64,000 bases of DNA from the NCBI RefSeq assembly GCF_000430765.1, contig NZ_KE387237.1, forward strand, positions 373,956 to 437,955. The letters run 5' to 3'. Under the pieces are notes generated by a model, which had not been told where the DNA came from, did not search any database, and was given only the letters and a program-made list of their open reading frames with translations. The stretch comes from Peribacillus kribbensis DSM 17871 (GTDB lineage Bacteria; Bacillota; Bacilli; Bacillales; DSM-1321). Shown here in pieces: positions 63,908 through 64,000 of this stretch; position 1 is the first letter of the stretch; every line of letters begins with the position of its first letter. A program made the translations under genes and the position numbers.

Positions 63908-64000
63908 CCTTTCAGGTGTCTGCTTTTCAAAGATAATGGTTTTTTCAATCAGTCGGTTATTCATTCTGCCGAAAAATTAGACGCTGGGGAAAAGCACCGT

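Overview
The window comes from a spore-forming member of the Bacillaceae. The right third carries the conserved Bacillus block sda, yqeG-yqeH-aroE-yhbY-nadD-yqeK-rsfS-yqeM, comER, comEA-EB-EC, yqzM, holA, rpsT, gpr, spoIIP, yqxA in the B. subtilis order. The left part holds the 5' half of sigK, which also lies near this block in B. subtilis. Genus and species cannot be fixed by eye; a Cytobacillus/Mesobacillus-type organism is possible but is only a guess.

Positions 1 to about 26,935 appear to be the right-hand part of a sigK-intervening (skin-like) element. A large serine recombinase (25348-27081) abuts a sigK fragment on the minus strand (26931-27132) that stops after about 67 residues. The 3' half of sigK must therefore lie left of the window. 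Inside this element are AT-rich single-gene units (acetyltransferases, GyrI-like proteins, decayed small genes). Many are followed by a shared 3' motif (TAACGGGTGCGTT) and often a GGCTGC-TTCG-GCAGCC hairpin. Scattered IS remnants are also present.

A second element is nested inside the first. A Tn554-family transposon of about 10.8 kb (8603-19417) is bounded by two copies of ATGATCAG. It splits an exported metallo-beta-lactamase-fold gene exactly at the codons for its HPDADHIGG metal-binding motif. It encodes TnpC, TnpB and a TnpA broken by one in-frame stop. Its cargo is two aldo-keto reductases, an AraC-type regulator, a short-chain dehydrogenase, an Old Yellow Enzyme homologue, a MerR regulator and a small membrane protein, which looks like a carbonyl/electrophile detoxification set.

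Right of the element (20-27 kb of it still inside) come a YHYH/Excalibur secreted protein with a PH-domain partner, a putative HEPN protein (23312-24565) and the recombinase. After sigK lie an IS3 remnant, three RsbR-type STAS proteins with an rsbT remnant (28.4-31.8 kb), and an arsenic-type locus with four copies of an ATCAA-N6-TTGAT operator (32.1-35.0 kb). These are followed by a complete ascorbate-type PTS with its PRD regulator (35.4-39.4 kb), a GH3 glycosidase, a deletion-fused marR/hydrolase pair, catalase, a YjcZ-type sporulation protein and PepF. From 47.1 kb onward the content is ordinary chromosome: phospholipid synthesis (pssA, psd), Sda with a cluster of DnaA boxes, ribosome assembly and NAD/shikimate enzymes, DNA uptake (ComE), replication (HolA), and spore formation and germination (Gpr, SpoIIP).
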